Source: Sialis fuliginosa (lineage: Eukaryota > Arthropoda > Insecta > Megaloptera > Sialidae). Taken from it: a stretch of 64,000 nucleotides of DNA. The notes beneath the pieces were generated by a model. The model worked only from the letters and a program-made list of their open reading frames with translations, ran no database searches and had not been told where the DNA came from. Numbering within the stretch: position 1 is the first letter of the stretch; the number at the start of each line of letters is the position of its first letter. The position numbers and the translations under genes were made by a program. Shown here piece by piece: positions 33,690 to 44,417 of this stretch. The stretch spans positions 1,860,001-1,924,000 of the forward strand of contig OY540814.1 in assembly GCA_961205875.1 (NCBI GenBank), written 5' to 3'.

Positions 33690-34152
33690 TTTTATAGTTC
33701 TCATAAACTCATGTTACAAATAAAACAAGTAATTCTTTGTTTAATCAATCAAAATATAGTTTGTTTTTTAAAATTATACCCTTTTATTTTTCTTTATTTT
33801 TTTTCTCCAGTAACTGATAAAGGAAAATCAATAATTAGCATGCAGTAATGAACACTTGCTAATGATTACAAAATGTATGTACTACGACAAAAAAATATAT
33901 AAAAGAAAGAATCGTCAAAGAAACAATGTAAAGCAGTTTCTATAATAATTAATTAAGTGTCCACCATTTTGACACCTTTTGGCCTATTGTAATCAAATCA
34001 CGCTGTAAGACAGTTAAATGTACCTACATATATAGATTAATATTATATAATATAATGGTAGTAGTCAAATATCAATAAATATTTCTAATTCAGTACATTT
34101 AATTTAAAAATAGCCATTACTGGGGTCATATCCAAGACTGGTGCCAGTATCT
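33690..34152 (+). mobile_element. Family A copy 3, left end missing
   Basis: Starts internally (CATAAACTCATGTTACAAAT) and ends at the right TIR (CTGGTGCCAGTATCT, TA 34153-34154), in the same orientation as the other copies. Confidence 0.75.
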
Positions 34153-34235
34153 TATATTTTTTTTATACATTTTAACGTGCTATACACATGGCCTCCACAT
34201 AGGGGAGGGACTGACAGTCCTGTGACCCGATACGA

Positions 34236-34500
34236 CGAGCAAAAAAGGTCGTTAATATGTAGTGGTATTTACGATTTTTTTTCTAATTAAAAGATCTTTC
34301 CAAAAATTAAAACTAATTTCTTAGGAAGCCCGCCAACAATTCCAGTCTGGGGGCCCATAATATGAGAGCCTGCCAAAAAAGTACTGTCTGTTAAAATACA
34401 AAATGGAAAACAGTAATTACTTCGTGAAAATTATTTTTAATAATTGAATTATATAAAAAGAAAAAAGCGAAAGAAAAGAACAATTAAAAATATTGTTACT
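34236..34500 (+). repeat. Direct repeat (partner 33058-33325)
   Basis: Second copy of the 265-bp repeat, about 1.18 kb downstream of the first. Confidence 0.8.
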
Positions 34501-34837
34501 TTGTAGAGAGACATTTACCAATAATTACAAAAGGTATTGACAAACTCTGGTATAATGAACGTGTACAACATCGCATCGTTGCTTATTTGTATTCATTTAC
34601 AAATAAATTTCAGTTTCAAATCATGAATGATTGCTTTTTACAAAGAAATTTTTCACCAATATGAGTTTGTGCGCTAACGAATGCTTGCGAATTTTTCTCG
34701 TACGTCATCAATTACAGTTTACATCAAATATTTTTATATTATTTTTATTACTACACACGTCAGTGCTTTGGTATTTTTTTTGGCAATCGTGTTTTGTTTA
34801 AAATCCACTAGTAACAATTTATTTTTAATATAAATTG
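34501..34837. other. No recognised feature
   Basis: Single-copy-looking AT-rich sequence between the direct repeat and repeat F. Confidence 0.4.
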
Positions 34838-35130
34838 CTTCCTACGAGACGCTTTGTGATCGTTTTTGAATAAGACAAAAAAAATGTTCTCTGATTTCAA
34901 AATTTTAAATTGATTTTTCCGTTTCAGGTCAAGTCAAACACTTTTCGTTCCGTGTCTGTCTGTCTGTACGTCCGTTCTTCCGTATGTGTGTCTGTCCCGT
35001 GAATCCTTGTCACACGCATAATTCATGAACCACTGAACCGATATTAATAAACATTCAAAATCGTGTGTAAAGGGGAGGAGTGACATCCCAAATTTTTTTT
35101 TGAAGATATCTGAAGAACGACACATGTTAC
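34838..35130 (-). repeat. Dispersed repeat F, copy 3
   Basis: Starts at the hairpin boundary GCTTCCTACGAGACGC (hairpin partly deleted) and runs to ACGACACATGTTAC, missing the segment around the CGATATT...GGTTGGGTCTGG block. Joined almost directly to the family M copy. The frames 34934-35164 and 35044-35283 are read-through. Confidence 0.7.
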
Positions 35131-35141
35131 ACATTTTCCCC

Positions 35142-35565
35142 AGCTGTGTTTCATATTTTCCCATATTTCTGTTTCACTTTTTCCCAAATTTTTAAATCTT
35201 AAGTAAATGGAAAATATTTCTCGAAAAATTAAAAGAAAAGCTACAAAGAAAAACTTTGGTTTATCTTCTTTGTGGCATATCAATATGAAATAGTATGTTT
35301 AATTGATATCTGAGCTATACAGAATGTTATGTGCAAAGAATTAAAATTTAATTCACACGTTTTGACATCGACTAACAGGGAAATCTGTAGGGGTGACACA
35401 TCACTTATTAGGCGATTCATATTTTCAGGTCACTTTAACAAACCTTTAATGATGATGATGTCAGTTTTTATAATTCTCCTATAAACAAATTAGTTTTTTA
35501 ATTGCAAGCCTGTTTCACCATTTTTTTTTGGTGTTTCATATTTACCCCGCTCGACCCTAATAAAT
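35142..35565 (-). mobile_element. Family M copy, diverged interior
   Basis: Reverse complement of the interior of 7530-8474: TGTTTCACTTTTTCCCAAAT, GTGGCATATCAATATGAAAT, TTTTGACATCG, AGGTCACTTTAACAAACCTT and TTTACCCCGCTCGACC. Terminal TIRs are incomplete. Confidence 0.65.
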
Positions 35566-35699
35566 AAATAAAATAATAAAATGTGTGGAAAAAAGGTCAT
35601 TGCAGATATAAAAACAAAAAATGTATGAAATATAGACCAAAAAAGTCATTGCAGTTATAAAAGCAAAAATTGTAAGTATGGAGCAAAAAAATAAGGTTG

Positions 35700-35794
35700 T
35701 AAAATTTTCTTAAAATAAGCCCTGCAAGGAGAGGTCCCTGAAAAATAATTATTCAAAAGGGGGTCCCTAGACTACATAAGTTTAAGAACCGCTG
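35700..35794 (-). mobile_element. hAT terminus, partner not found
   Basis: Read on the minus strand from 35794, the sequence starts CAGCGGTTCTTAAACTTATG and continues AGGGACCCCCTTT, a common hAT tip type. I could not find the matching end or an 8-bp duplication of ATGTAGAG nearby. Confidence 0.45.
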
Positions 35795-36158
35795 ATGTAG
35801 AGTACTGTAGAGTTATTCCATTTAAATCGAAATAACTGATTAAAGTTCGGAATTGTAAAAATAAGAAAAAGTATGTAACTAAAACCAACTTTAACCCATC
35901 TTTATTTTTGAAGTAATACTTCTTTAAGCGCGTTCAAGGTGAATTTTAGTAATGCTACGAAATGCTCACGCACCATACAACAAAGATAACAGGATGAAGT
36001 TAGGTTAGGTTAGGTGTTTATATATCTTATTCATATATTCATTCCTATAGATATGTAGAATTTATGAAAATGACCAGTTTTAATGATTTTTATTTTGATT
36101 TCGAGGTTTTTAGGTCATAAATAAAATAAAATAGTGATATGAGATATAACATTATTTA
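35795..36158. other. No gene; (TTAGG)3 at 36000-36014
   Basis: Three perfect telomere-type units lie within otherwise single-copy sequence. No flanking homology to the 30.7-kb tract. Confidence 0.6.
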
Positions 36159-36207
36159 TTTTGATAAACGTTTCGTCCTGTTGAAGACTTCATTAGTATC
36201 TATAAAA
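36159..36207 (-). ncRNA. Hammerhead-ribozyme-like motif, probably a mutated copy
   Basis: On the minus strand, in type I order: a 5' strand UUUUAUAGAUA, core CUAAUGA (consensus CUGAUGA), stem II GUC...GAC with loop UUCAACAG, core GAAA, a two-base-pair-capable ACGU stem III, then UAUCAAAA. GAUA/UAUC and UUUU/AAAA can pair as stem I around an AUA bulge. The one core departure is G to A at the third core position, normally essential, so this copy is probably inactive. Short-stem-III type I hammerheads are known from Penelope-like retroelements and retrozymes. No reverse transcriptase is nearby. Confidence 0.5.
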
Positions 36208-36629
36208 CACATTCAAATATATAACATTAATTAAAAAACTAAATAAGCTAACAAACAATATTTTTGAAATTATAAATGTTAAAATAATTTTGTACATTGT
36301 TTTAAAATAACTATTATAAAATTACAATCATATAATAATAATTTTAGATATACATATTTCTGTTACGATAGTCGGTAAATTAACTTATTAGTATTACATT
36401 TGCTTGATAGATGTCACTACTATTCTCAGCAGTACATTAGTACATAGACACACCCATTTTTTTATAAAAATATAATTATAATTAAAATTTTGAATCACTA
36501 TGTTGTACTAGGTATATAAATGAACTTTGCAAACATTGTTTCTAGTTCTCTTATGATAATATCTCATACGGAGATATATGTTACATATGATAGTTGAAAT
36601 TATACATTTTCACTGCCCATGTAATTGTA
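36208..36629. other. AT-rich stretch, nothing recognised
   Basis: No gene or repeat match seen. Confidence 0.4.
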
Positions 36630-36631
36630 TA

Positions 36632-36804
36632 CAGGGTGTTCACGGTAACTGAGTGACCGTTGCTTATTTTAGTATTATTCTTATTATTAAACCTAGAAGA
36701 TCGTTTTTTCCGATATGAATATTGGTGGTGTCCAAAAAAAACAATTGAATATCAAGCTTCATGGATATATTGATATAGTTATAACTTTTTTATTGAATAT
36801 CCTG
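36632..36804. mobile_element. Short mariner-like MITE
   Basis: CAGGGTGTTCACGGTAACTG at the left, AATATCCTG at the right, with TA at 36630-36631 and 36805-36806. Only a few terminal bases are inverted. The interior AAAAAACAATTGAATATCAA...ATATATTGA resembles part of the foldback element at 60.6-62.0 kb. Confidence 0.5.
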
Positions 36805-36848
36805 TATATTATTGTATTATTGGATTTTATTCGGCATTGTACTTTATA

Positions 36849-37270
36849 AGGTACCTGCGGCAAATAAGGCCAAGGGTGTAATAAGGCCCATGTGAAATAA
36901 AACACATTTGCAATTGTTGGATCGGTCTGGATTTTTATATACACATAGAAGGTACTTATACAAAGCTAACTACACACCGACTAGTCTCTCGTCGCGCTAA
37001 CTTTTCGGTACCTCTGAGTTTGTTGCAAGAGATGGTGACGAATGCTCAATTTATTATGTGTTTCTTATTTGTTCAGGTAATAGTTCGATCCTTATAGTTT
37101 ATGGTAAAAAGTTGATTTCTATTATTCTTAAGTTTTTGCTTTATAAAATAAATTGAAATATACCGCAGTACCTTACGGATAATAAGGCCCACCAAATTTA
37201 AGATTGGACTCTTTATTATTTGTTACAATTTATCACGGCAAACATATCTTAAATTATTTTTATAAAATGT
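36849..37270 (+). mobile_element. AAGGTACCTG-family element, right part missing
   Basis: Left tip AGGTACCTGCGGCAAATAAG after TA. Collinear with 43470-43870, with a highly similar block from TGTTGGATCGGTCTGGATTT through CCGACTAGTCTCTCGTCGCG to GAGATGGTGACGAATGCTCA. The right TIR is absent. The frame 36759-36944 crosses its edge. Confidence 0.75.
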
Positions 37271-37801
37271 TTAATAATTTGTTTTTGGCGAACAGCCTGT
37301 ACATAGTTAAAGGATGGATAGTGGTAGGTACCTAGTTATTTTTTGTTGTTCGTCATATGAATATTTATGTAAATAATAGCTTATTGTTACAATTCTATTA
37401 AAAACAGTCGGTATATGCAAATAGATGATAGTAGAAAGGTTTGTTATGAATAAATTTTCAAATCGCAATACTGGGCCGTTGTTCGGATAGATTACCATAA
37501 AACACTAATGCTAATTCGCAGGATAGATGTTTAGTATTGAATGAATAGTGGGGAGAATTCCCTGGGATATTGGGTACTGCTAGTCGCTAGTCGCTAGTGC
37601 ATGCTTGTAACATAACTATAGCTAGATATGAATTACATATCTATGTATCTACTATGTTATATGGATATTATTTATTACAGTGCTGTTAAACATTTATAAT
37701 TACAGGAAGGTTGTAAAGCGCGGTCTTTTTGGTCATATATTTGGGCGTTTTACGTTTTCTTTTCTACAACTATATAGATAATATAAACGTTTATTTATAA
37801 A
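37271..37801. other. No recognised feature
   Basis: Single-copy-looking. GTCGCTAGTCGCTAGTGC at about 37583 is a short tandem triplication of TAGTCGC. No gene supported. Confidence 0.4.
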
Positions 37802-37803
37802 TA

Positions 37804-37935
37804 AGGTACTGGTACCAATTATGGCCGCTATAAGAGCATGGTTTACTGTTTTTGAATTCTTTTTTGTTATTTCATGTTACTAATTAAATAAGTAACTTTA
37901 TTTAAAAAATAATTAATTTATCAAATGTGAAATTA
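37804..37935 (+). mobile_element. Family A left-end fragment
   Basis: AGGTACTGGTACCAATTATG after TA at 37802-37803, then CCGCTATAAGAGCATGGTTT and CATGTTACTAAT. The remainder is missing. Confidence 0.7.
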
Positions 37936-38002
37936 ATATAAAAAAAAGTTTTTTATTCCTTATAATATTAAATATACATGTTAATTATATCACATTTCAA
38001 TA

Positions 38003-38289
38003 AGGTCGTCCTGGCGCAATAATGCAGCACAATATCTTTCGACATGGTTTGCATATCCAAGATGTTATGAAATCTCTTAAATTGCCACATTAGCAATATT
38101 TTTTTAAAGTGGAGTTTCTTTAAACCGTTAGTAAAACGACATATCCAGGGAAGAATGCATGTAGGTATATTGAATTATACATGTGCTAACAATCAAGCAC
38201 AAATCATTTTAAAATATTGAATGCGTATTTTGGAAGACATTGCTCCATGTCGAACGATATTATGCTGAATCATTGTACCAGGACGATCT
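38003..38289. mobile_element. 287-bp MITE (AGGTCGTCCTGG), TA duplication
   Basis: TIR AGGTCGTCCTGGCGCAATAA and its imperfect complement (right end reads CCAGGACGATCT), extending about 45 bp through ATATCKTTCGACATGG. TA at 38001-38002 and 38290-38291. Confidence 0.8.
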
Positions 38290-38405
38290 TATTAAATTTT
38301 GTGGGATTTGGTTAACCCCTGTGTAGGGTCCTAAGGTTAATATAATAGGAAATAAAAAACCTTTAAACATGTATTATTTTGTTAAAAAATTAATTTTCCT
38401 ATAAT

Positions 38406-38815
38406 ATGTGAATTCTGTTTTCATTTGTGTGAAATCAGTTTTCATTAATATGAAATTATGTTTCATAAGTGTGAATTTATACTGTAAAAGGTATAGTTTG
38501 AAACTTCCCTATCAGACAACCTGTGTAGTTGGAAGGGGGTTGCAAGGAGGTGCACTTGCACCCCCCCCCCCCCGGCAAAAAAAAAACACATGAAAAAATT
38601 AAGAAATACAATTTTTATTTTAAAATTCACTCTTTGAATAACAGTTTAAGTCATCGGTGTCCAACTTTTTGAACTTTCTAGGCCGCAGGTCAGAATATAA
38701 AACTGAGAACTTTTTCATTAATGTGAAATTATATTTCATTTGTGCGAAATCAGTTTTCGTTAATGTGAAATTATGTTTCATAAGTGTGAATTTATACCTA
38801 CTGTAAAAGGTATAG
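38406..38815 (+). repeat. Duplicated GTGAAATTATGTTTCAT minisatellite
   Basis: A block of about 90 bp made of GTGAAAT-YATNTTTCAT units occurs at 38406-38495 and 38713-38815 (both end TAAAAGGTATAG). Between them are a 14-C run (about 38560) and GTGTCCAACTTTTTGAACTTTCTAGGCCGCAGG, which is reminiscent of a decayed hAT tip. Confidence 0.65.
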
Positions 38816-38879
38816 ATAGAGGCAACAGTATATTTATTAGTTTATTTATTGTAAATGTTTACACATACACAGGTTAAGT

Positions 38880-39390
38880 AGATAAATCAAATCCTCTTTC
38901 TGATACACATCTTCCAGTCGCGGTTAAACTCCGAAACTAACTAAAGTCGTTCCACAAAGAGTTTGACAGTGGGTACAGTTTTCTCTTGAATAAACTTGCC
39001 GCGGCTCGATGACAGCTGTCAAGAACTTGAAAACAAACTGTGGAGAGCCGGAGAAAGAGCGAAAAGGTAATAAATTACCCTTCATATTTAGTTATTCAAC
39101 GTTTTAGCACTGTATGCATATTTTAAAGTTTTGGTGAATGTTATACGCATGAAACCGAACTTATGATATCTTTGTGTTGCGGAGACGCCCGCCCGGTCGG
39201 TGGTTTATTGTGAAGGAGTTGATGATCTCGCGGGCTGCTAATAACGAACATAACGGTTGGGCGGGAACTTTTATTAACAGCCGTTTGTTTAATTTCTGCT
39301 TTTTGATTAAGAGCGCTCCTCTATCAAATATGATTTGTTCTTGGAATTTAAGATTTATTTTAATACAGAAATACAAACTATGTACTCTCT
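38880..39390. other. GC-richer single-copy block of unknown nature
   Basis: Distinctly less AT-rich than the flanks (TTGCCGCGGCTCGATGACAG, CGGAGACGCCCGCCCGGTCG, GATCTCGCGGGCTGC). On the plus strand, 38918-39066 lies between a TTCCAG acceptor and a GTAATA donor but has stops in all frames. The minus strand has open frames at 39161-39376 and through about 38920-39060, with AATAAA further on. It may be an old gene or retroposed fragment, or a regulatory or untranslated exon. I cannot assign a family. Confidence 0.35.
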
Positions 39391-40317
39391 AAAACTTAAT
39401 CAAAGAAAAATTACTAATTGAATAAGTTAAAAGTATATCAATACGAATTAGTGACTATTCACTTATTGAATTAGTGAATATCTATGACAGAATCAAAGGT
39501 TTTTCTTTTATTAATTAATTTGCCTTATTTAAACTCACCGCGATATTTATTAATTTATTTATTTATTTATTTATTTATTTATATGTTTGTGGTAACAAAT
39601 ATATATACAAATACAATTTGAAAACACAGTGTCAGCGAGAGTTAAGTTACAACCGAAACATAGCTAATTTTTGAAATAAATACCTTAATTGTCATTACTG
39701 TCAATTAATAATATTTTTAATTCTTATACTTTAAACAACGAAAGAAATAGAACGAAATCTATTAAAATTAATAAATAATAATTATACATACGTGATGTGT
39801 TTTAGTGATAATTTACAGCAAAAAATATATTTGTAATGAACATTACTAGCTTGACATAAAAACGAAATTAAAAATGGTTATTTGTTGGTAAAGTTTTAAC
39901 CATTTTGAATTTTTTCTTTGTATCCTATGTATAACTAAAACTCAAAAAATATAAAAAAAATTTTTTTAAAAATAATTTGCTTTTTAGTCAGTTTTTAAAT
40001 GGCAAAGTATTTAAAAAAAAGTTTTTATATTTTTTATTTATTTTTGATGTCAAAAACGAGCAATTAAAAAAAAACTCATTCGTTATTTAATATCCATAGA
40101 TAAAAAAAAATATCCTCACCTAACTTAAAAGGCTAATTTATGAAAGAGTCAAAATTAATGAAAAACGTTGCAATAAACGGTTTTGATTAATTTAAAACAC
40201 ACTAAAAATTATGATTAATAACTCACTCAAAGCAGCTATGGTTAACCCTTTGAACTCTGAGCTCCTGAGCAACAGGCTGGTTAAATTTTTGAGATATTTT
40301 GAGAAAAACAATGTTAT
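39391..40317. other. AT-rich stretch with a (TTTA)n microsatellite
   Basis: 39551-39581 is an uninterrupted TTTA run. Nothing else recognised. Confidence 0.6.
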
Positions 40318-40470
40318 TTTATTTTATATAATACATATTTTTTCTCCAGTATTGGATAAAGTAAAACCAGTAATGAGCACACAGTGATGGACAATTGCTA
40401 ATGATTACAAAATGATAATTACTACGACACAAAAAATATAAAAGAAAAAATCGTCAAAATTTTGCTTTAT
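40318..40470 (+). mobile_element. Family A internal fragment
   Basis: TTTTTTCTCCAGTATTGGAT, AAAGTAAAACCAGTAATGAG and CACAGTGATGGACAATTGCT match the middle of family A, in the same orientation. Confidence 0.7.
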
Positions 40471-40578
40471 GCAATCCAAAATCAGGCAGTGTTGATTCTA
40501 TTTAATAATAATAGAAAAACAAAGGCTATTTTTTAATGTGCATGTAGTTTTAATCATAATATCAATAAGTTTTTCCGC

Positions 40579-40813
40579 AGGTAGAAAAGTAACTTGGGCC
40601 AAGAAAATCTTGTTTTATATATAACGAAAACAATATTTTCTTAATATAAGAATTTATTCTTAATCCAAGTATATTATTGTTTTCGTTCAACAATATTTCT
40701 TTAAATAGAAACAACAATTTTCTGGATTAAGAGTATATTCTTAAATTAAGAAAATATTTTTTTCGTTATAGTATAGAAAACAAGGATTTCTTGGCCCAAA
40801 TCAACCTTTCTAC
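40579..40813. mobile_element. 235-bp palindromic MITE
   Basis: GGTAGAAAAGTAACTTGGGC and the complement of GGTAGAAAGGTTGATTTGGG start arms that remain similar for about 90 bp (CCAAGAAAATCTTGTTTT, AACGAAAACAATATTTTC). Target duplication not resolved. The hAT at 40823 was inserted beside its right end. Confidence 0.7.
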
Positions 40814-40822
40814 CAGTGCAGG

Positions 40823-41204
40823 CAGTGGCGTATTTACCATGGGGCCACGGGGGCCATGGTCTAGGGCGGCAGGCTGAGAGGGGCGGTAGATTCTTTAGTT
40901 TCTTTTAGTTTAATATAGAATATTAAAAAAAAATAGGGAGAGAAAAAATTAGTAGTGCGACTAAAAAAAAAAAAAAATCTTTAAGTTCTTATTTACCTAT
41001 CTACCAAACTTTTTATTTAATAAAATTAGGAATTTATATTATATTTTGTTTTACATTATTTGTAAAAAAAAAAAAAAAATAGTTATCACTTTTCAGTTCA
41101 TATAGTAGTTCTGATTTCTATCAAAAATAAATTATATTTTCCCTTGGTAGAGGGGCGGCAATTTTTTTTTGCCCAGGGCGGCACTAAACGTAAATACGCC
41201 ACTG
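40823..41204. mobile_element. 382-bp hAT MITE, perfect 8-bp target duplication
   Basis: CAGTGGCGTATTTACCATGG and the complement of CAGTGGCGTATTTACG. AGTGCAGG flanks both ends (40815-40822 and 41205-41212). GGGCGGCA/AGGGGCGGCAA motifs in both tips. Confidence 0.9.
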
Positions 41205-41212
41205 AGTGCAGG

Positions 41213-41514
41213 AGAATGAAAGTTGTTTATTAGTAAACGTCCAAAATCAAAATTCGTAGATTATGTTCTTCCTATCTTGTTTTTGTGTTCGATTTTAATG
41301 TCAGCGTTTATAAATAGAATTCAGATTAACACATTTGCCGGCACTTATAAATTAGTTACGATGTGGGGGTCAAATAGATTTATAACATGTTGCAAGATTT
41401 ATTGTTTTGTAGATACCTACCAACACTTTCTGAAGTTAAAATAACTTTTCTTTAGACGTTCCAACTACATTTTGTACTGTGAATGAAATGTTGTTTATTT
41501 GTTATTTAATTTAT
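41213..41514. other. No recognised feature
   Basis: Single-copy-looking. The 41223-41444 frame shows no motif. Confidence 0.4.
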
Positions 41515-41965
41515 GTTACTGGCACCAGTATTGGACAATACCCCAGTGCTGGACACTTGTTTAATTAAATGTACACAAATTTGTTGATATTTGATTACTG
41601 CCCATTACTAATGTTACTTTGTCCATTACTGTAGGGAAAATATAAATGGCTATAATTTAAAAAACAAACTATATTTGCGGACTTTGGTAATTAAATTGAT
41701 ATAATAAAGACGTTTTACACAAAAGATATAAAAGAATGAATCGTCAAATTTGAAACAATCTATAAAGCAGTTGCTATGATAATATAATAATCAATAAATA
41801 AATTATACTAATAATTTAGTTCAATGTCCACCATTTTGACACCTATCGGCCGATTGTCATCAAATCACGCTCTAAGACAGTTAAATTAAGTTAGATTAAT
41901 ATTCAGAAATGGTAGTAATTAAATAGCAACAAATATTTCTAATTCAGTACATTTAATTAAACAAG
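41515..41965 (+). mobile_element. Family A copy, rearranged
   Basis: 41560-41700 carries family A sequence in the reverse orientation (ATATTTGCGGACTTTGGTAA), whereas 41705-41965 is in the usual orientation. The left tip reads TTACTGGCACCAGTATTGG. This is an internally inverted or foldback derivative. Confidence 0.7.
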
Positions 41966-42025
41966 GGCCCAAAATTGGGGTTTCGTTTTCTTGATATATG
42001 AACTGAAATTTAAGAAAACAATTAT

Positions 42026-42994
42026 CAGAACCGGCCTTAGCAAGTCTGGCGCCCTGGGCGAGATTTATTTTTCCGTCTTTTTCTCCTCCTAAAAAATGTT
42101 AAAAAATCACCGAAAATGTCAATTAAAATTGATAAATTACAAATAAGTTGAATAGTTAATATTTCAGCTTGGCGCGATCCTACAAACTCCAACTTTTTTT
42201 TAAAATATAGCTTACATCATTAACTTTAAGACCATCAAATGCCTTAAGACCGTCGAGACTTCTTTCTCCTATTATGAACAAATTAAAATTGATAAATTAA
42301 CAAATAAGTTGATTAGTTAATATCTCAGCTAATACCTTATTAAAGGTTTTCTGGGTTGCTGAATAAGAATTTGTTAGCACCTATCAAATAATCGATTTTT
42401 CTTGGATTTTTTTTACAAATTAACATTGTTTATATTTAGCTATATTTTTTGATTAATCGGGTTTAACAGATCGACAAAAAATTTAGAGATAAAAAAAAGT
42501 TTACTCAAAAATTACAGCCTGTACACTGATTTGAACCAAAACAGTCACTTATGCCCCATTGTGCGCCAATGGCGTAGCGAGGGGGGGGGGGGCAAGGAGG
42601 TCTACCATGCCCCGGGCGCTACTTACAGAAGGGCGCCAAATGGTCCTTAACTTTTTGAACCACATAGCATAAACCCAATTTACAAAAAGCTATAGGCCAG
42701 AATATGCAACTGAACACCTTTTTTTTTTTTTAGTCGTGTAAATGTAAAAAGTAGTTAAAAATAGTAGATTAGATAAATTAAAAACTGAATACCTTTTTTT
42801 TTTTTAGTCACACCAATTTCAATTCAGATTTATAAAATTATTATTATTTTTTATTTTATTATTTTTAGGGGCGCCAAAAAGGTATCGTGCCCTGGGTGCC
42901 AAGTATGCTTGCTACGCCACTGTTGTGCGCCGCCCCACCTGGCCTGGTGCTCCGGGCGGTTGCCCTGGTCCCCCCCCCCCTAAAGCCGGTACTG
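42026..42994. mobile_element. 969-bp hAT element, perfect 8-bp target duplication
   Basis: CAGAACCGGCCTTAGCAAG and the complement of CAGTACCGGCTTTAGGGG. ACAATTAT flanks both ends (42018-42025 and 42995-43002). Contains a nested hAT. An internal near-direct repeat TTAATATYTCAGCT/AAATTGATAAATTA occurs at about 42125-42165 and 42285-42325. No transposase. Confidence 0.9.
42567..42922. mobile_element. 356-bp hAT MITE nested in the previous element
   Basis: CAATGGCGTAGCGAGGGG and the complement of CAGTGGCGTAGCAAGC. TTGTGCGC flanks both ends (42559-42566 and 42923-42930). Internally AACACCTTTTTTTTTTTTAG occurs twice. Confidence 0.9.
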
Positions 42995-43002
42995 ACAATT
43001 AT

Positions 43003-43467
43003 AAGATTACAATCTTTATTATTAATAAAATATATATTATACACAAAATAATTAGTGTAAAATAATTAGAATATTAAATAAAAGATGTCGTACAATTTAC
43101 TTGGGTCAGTTACCAAAGTAAAGTGCTGTATAAAGTAATATATGTAGAAGCAGTAGAATCATGAAACGTCCTAGACCTGGCTCTGTTGGTTTAAACTAAT
43201 AATTGAATATCCCGCCACCGCTTCATTAACGTAACATCCGGCATTTAAATCAGATTTCTATTGTTTTCATTTAGCTATTGTTGCTGCAGAAACCGTAGCG
43301 TAGCCTTTAATATTTCTCACAGGAATACAAACCGCCTGATTTAATAATTGAGTTATTCTGTATTTAAGGTAATCGTCCATTAAAACTTCTACCAAAACTT
43401 TTATTTCGTCTTGTGAATTTTAATAAGATTTTTATTAGATATTGTCTCTCCAATTATATTTTATATT
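43003..43467. other. Single-copy-looking sequence, no gene
   Basis: Moderately complex at 43170-43330, but without a convincing frame or splice pair. Confidence 0.4.
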
Positions 43468-43469
43468 TA

Positions 43470-44297
43470 GGTACCTGAGGCAAATAAAGCCCAGGATGTA
43501 ATAAGGCCCATGTGAAAAAAAACACATTTGCAATAGTTGGATCGGTCTGGATTTTTATATACACATAGAAGGTATTTATACAAAGCTAATTACACGCCGA
43601 CTAGTCTCTCGCCGCGCTAAATTTTCGGTACCTCTGAGTTTGTTGCGAGAGATGGTGACGAATGCTCAATTTTATAAAAACAACCAACAAATCTTAATTT
43701 TTGTTAAAATTTTTTGTGTATTATTTGTTCAGGTAATAGTTCGATCCTTAAAGTTTATGGTAAAAAGTTGATTTCTATTGTTTTTAAATTTTTTATAAAA
43801 TAAAATATACCGTTGTACCTTAGGAATAATAAGGCCCACTAAATTTAAAATGGGCTTTTTATTATTTATTACAATTTATGATCACATATTTTGTTCTAGA
43901 TTGGTATATAATTTTTATTTAATAGTTCTATTAAAAAAAATCATCTACAATGAACAAATAACAAAATCTGAAAAGAATTTAGCAGCTGCTATGCAAACAT
44001 TACGCCAAATGTTGATTAAAACATAGTTCCCATACAAAATAATATTGTAATTATCTGCAAATGTTTAATTTAGTTAAGTGGCCTTATTATACCTCCATAG
44101 TTTAATAAGGCCCAAAGCTACTTTTTTTAAGATGTCTTAAAAATGAAAAAAACATTTAAGAAAAATTGATTTTCATACTTCTTTAGATTAATAATAAACT
44201 AAAGTTTACTATTAGCATAGCCTTTTTAATATAAATTACTTATTACCCGAAATATAGCATTTTTAATTAAGGTGGGCCTTATTTACCTCCATGACCT
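43470..44297 (+). mobile_element. AAGGTACCTG-family element, complete
   Basis: Left GGTACCTGAGGCAAATAAAG and right TTATTTACCTCCATGACCT are inverted repeats of about 28 bp, with TA at 43468-43469 and 44298-44299. AATAAGGCCCA motifs recur internally at about 43830 and 44105. The left 400 bp is collinear with 36849-37270. Confidence 0.82.
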
Positions 44298-44417
44298 TAT
44301 AATAGTTATTTTATAGAAACAGTTTTCAAGATTATTTTATTAATTTAGGTACTTATCATTATGAAAATGCATTTATTTAATCGTATAAAAATTTATCAGA
44401 ATAACTTACAATAAGTA

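Noticed and set aside
33058-34500. LTR retrotransposon with 265-bp LTRs
   Set aside because: No TG...CA termini, primer-binding site, polypurine tract or coding sequence between the copies; left as unexplained direct repeats.
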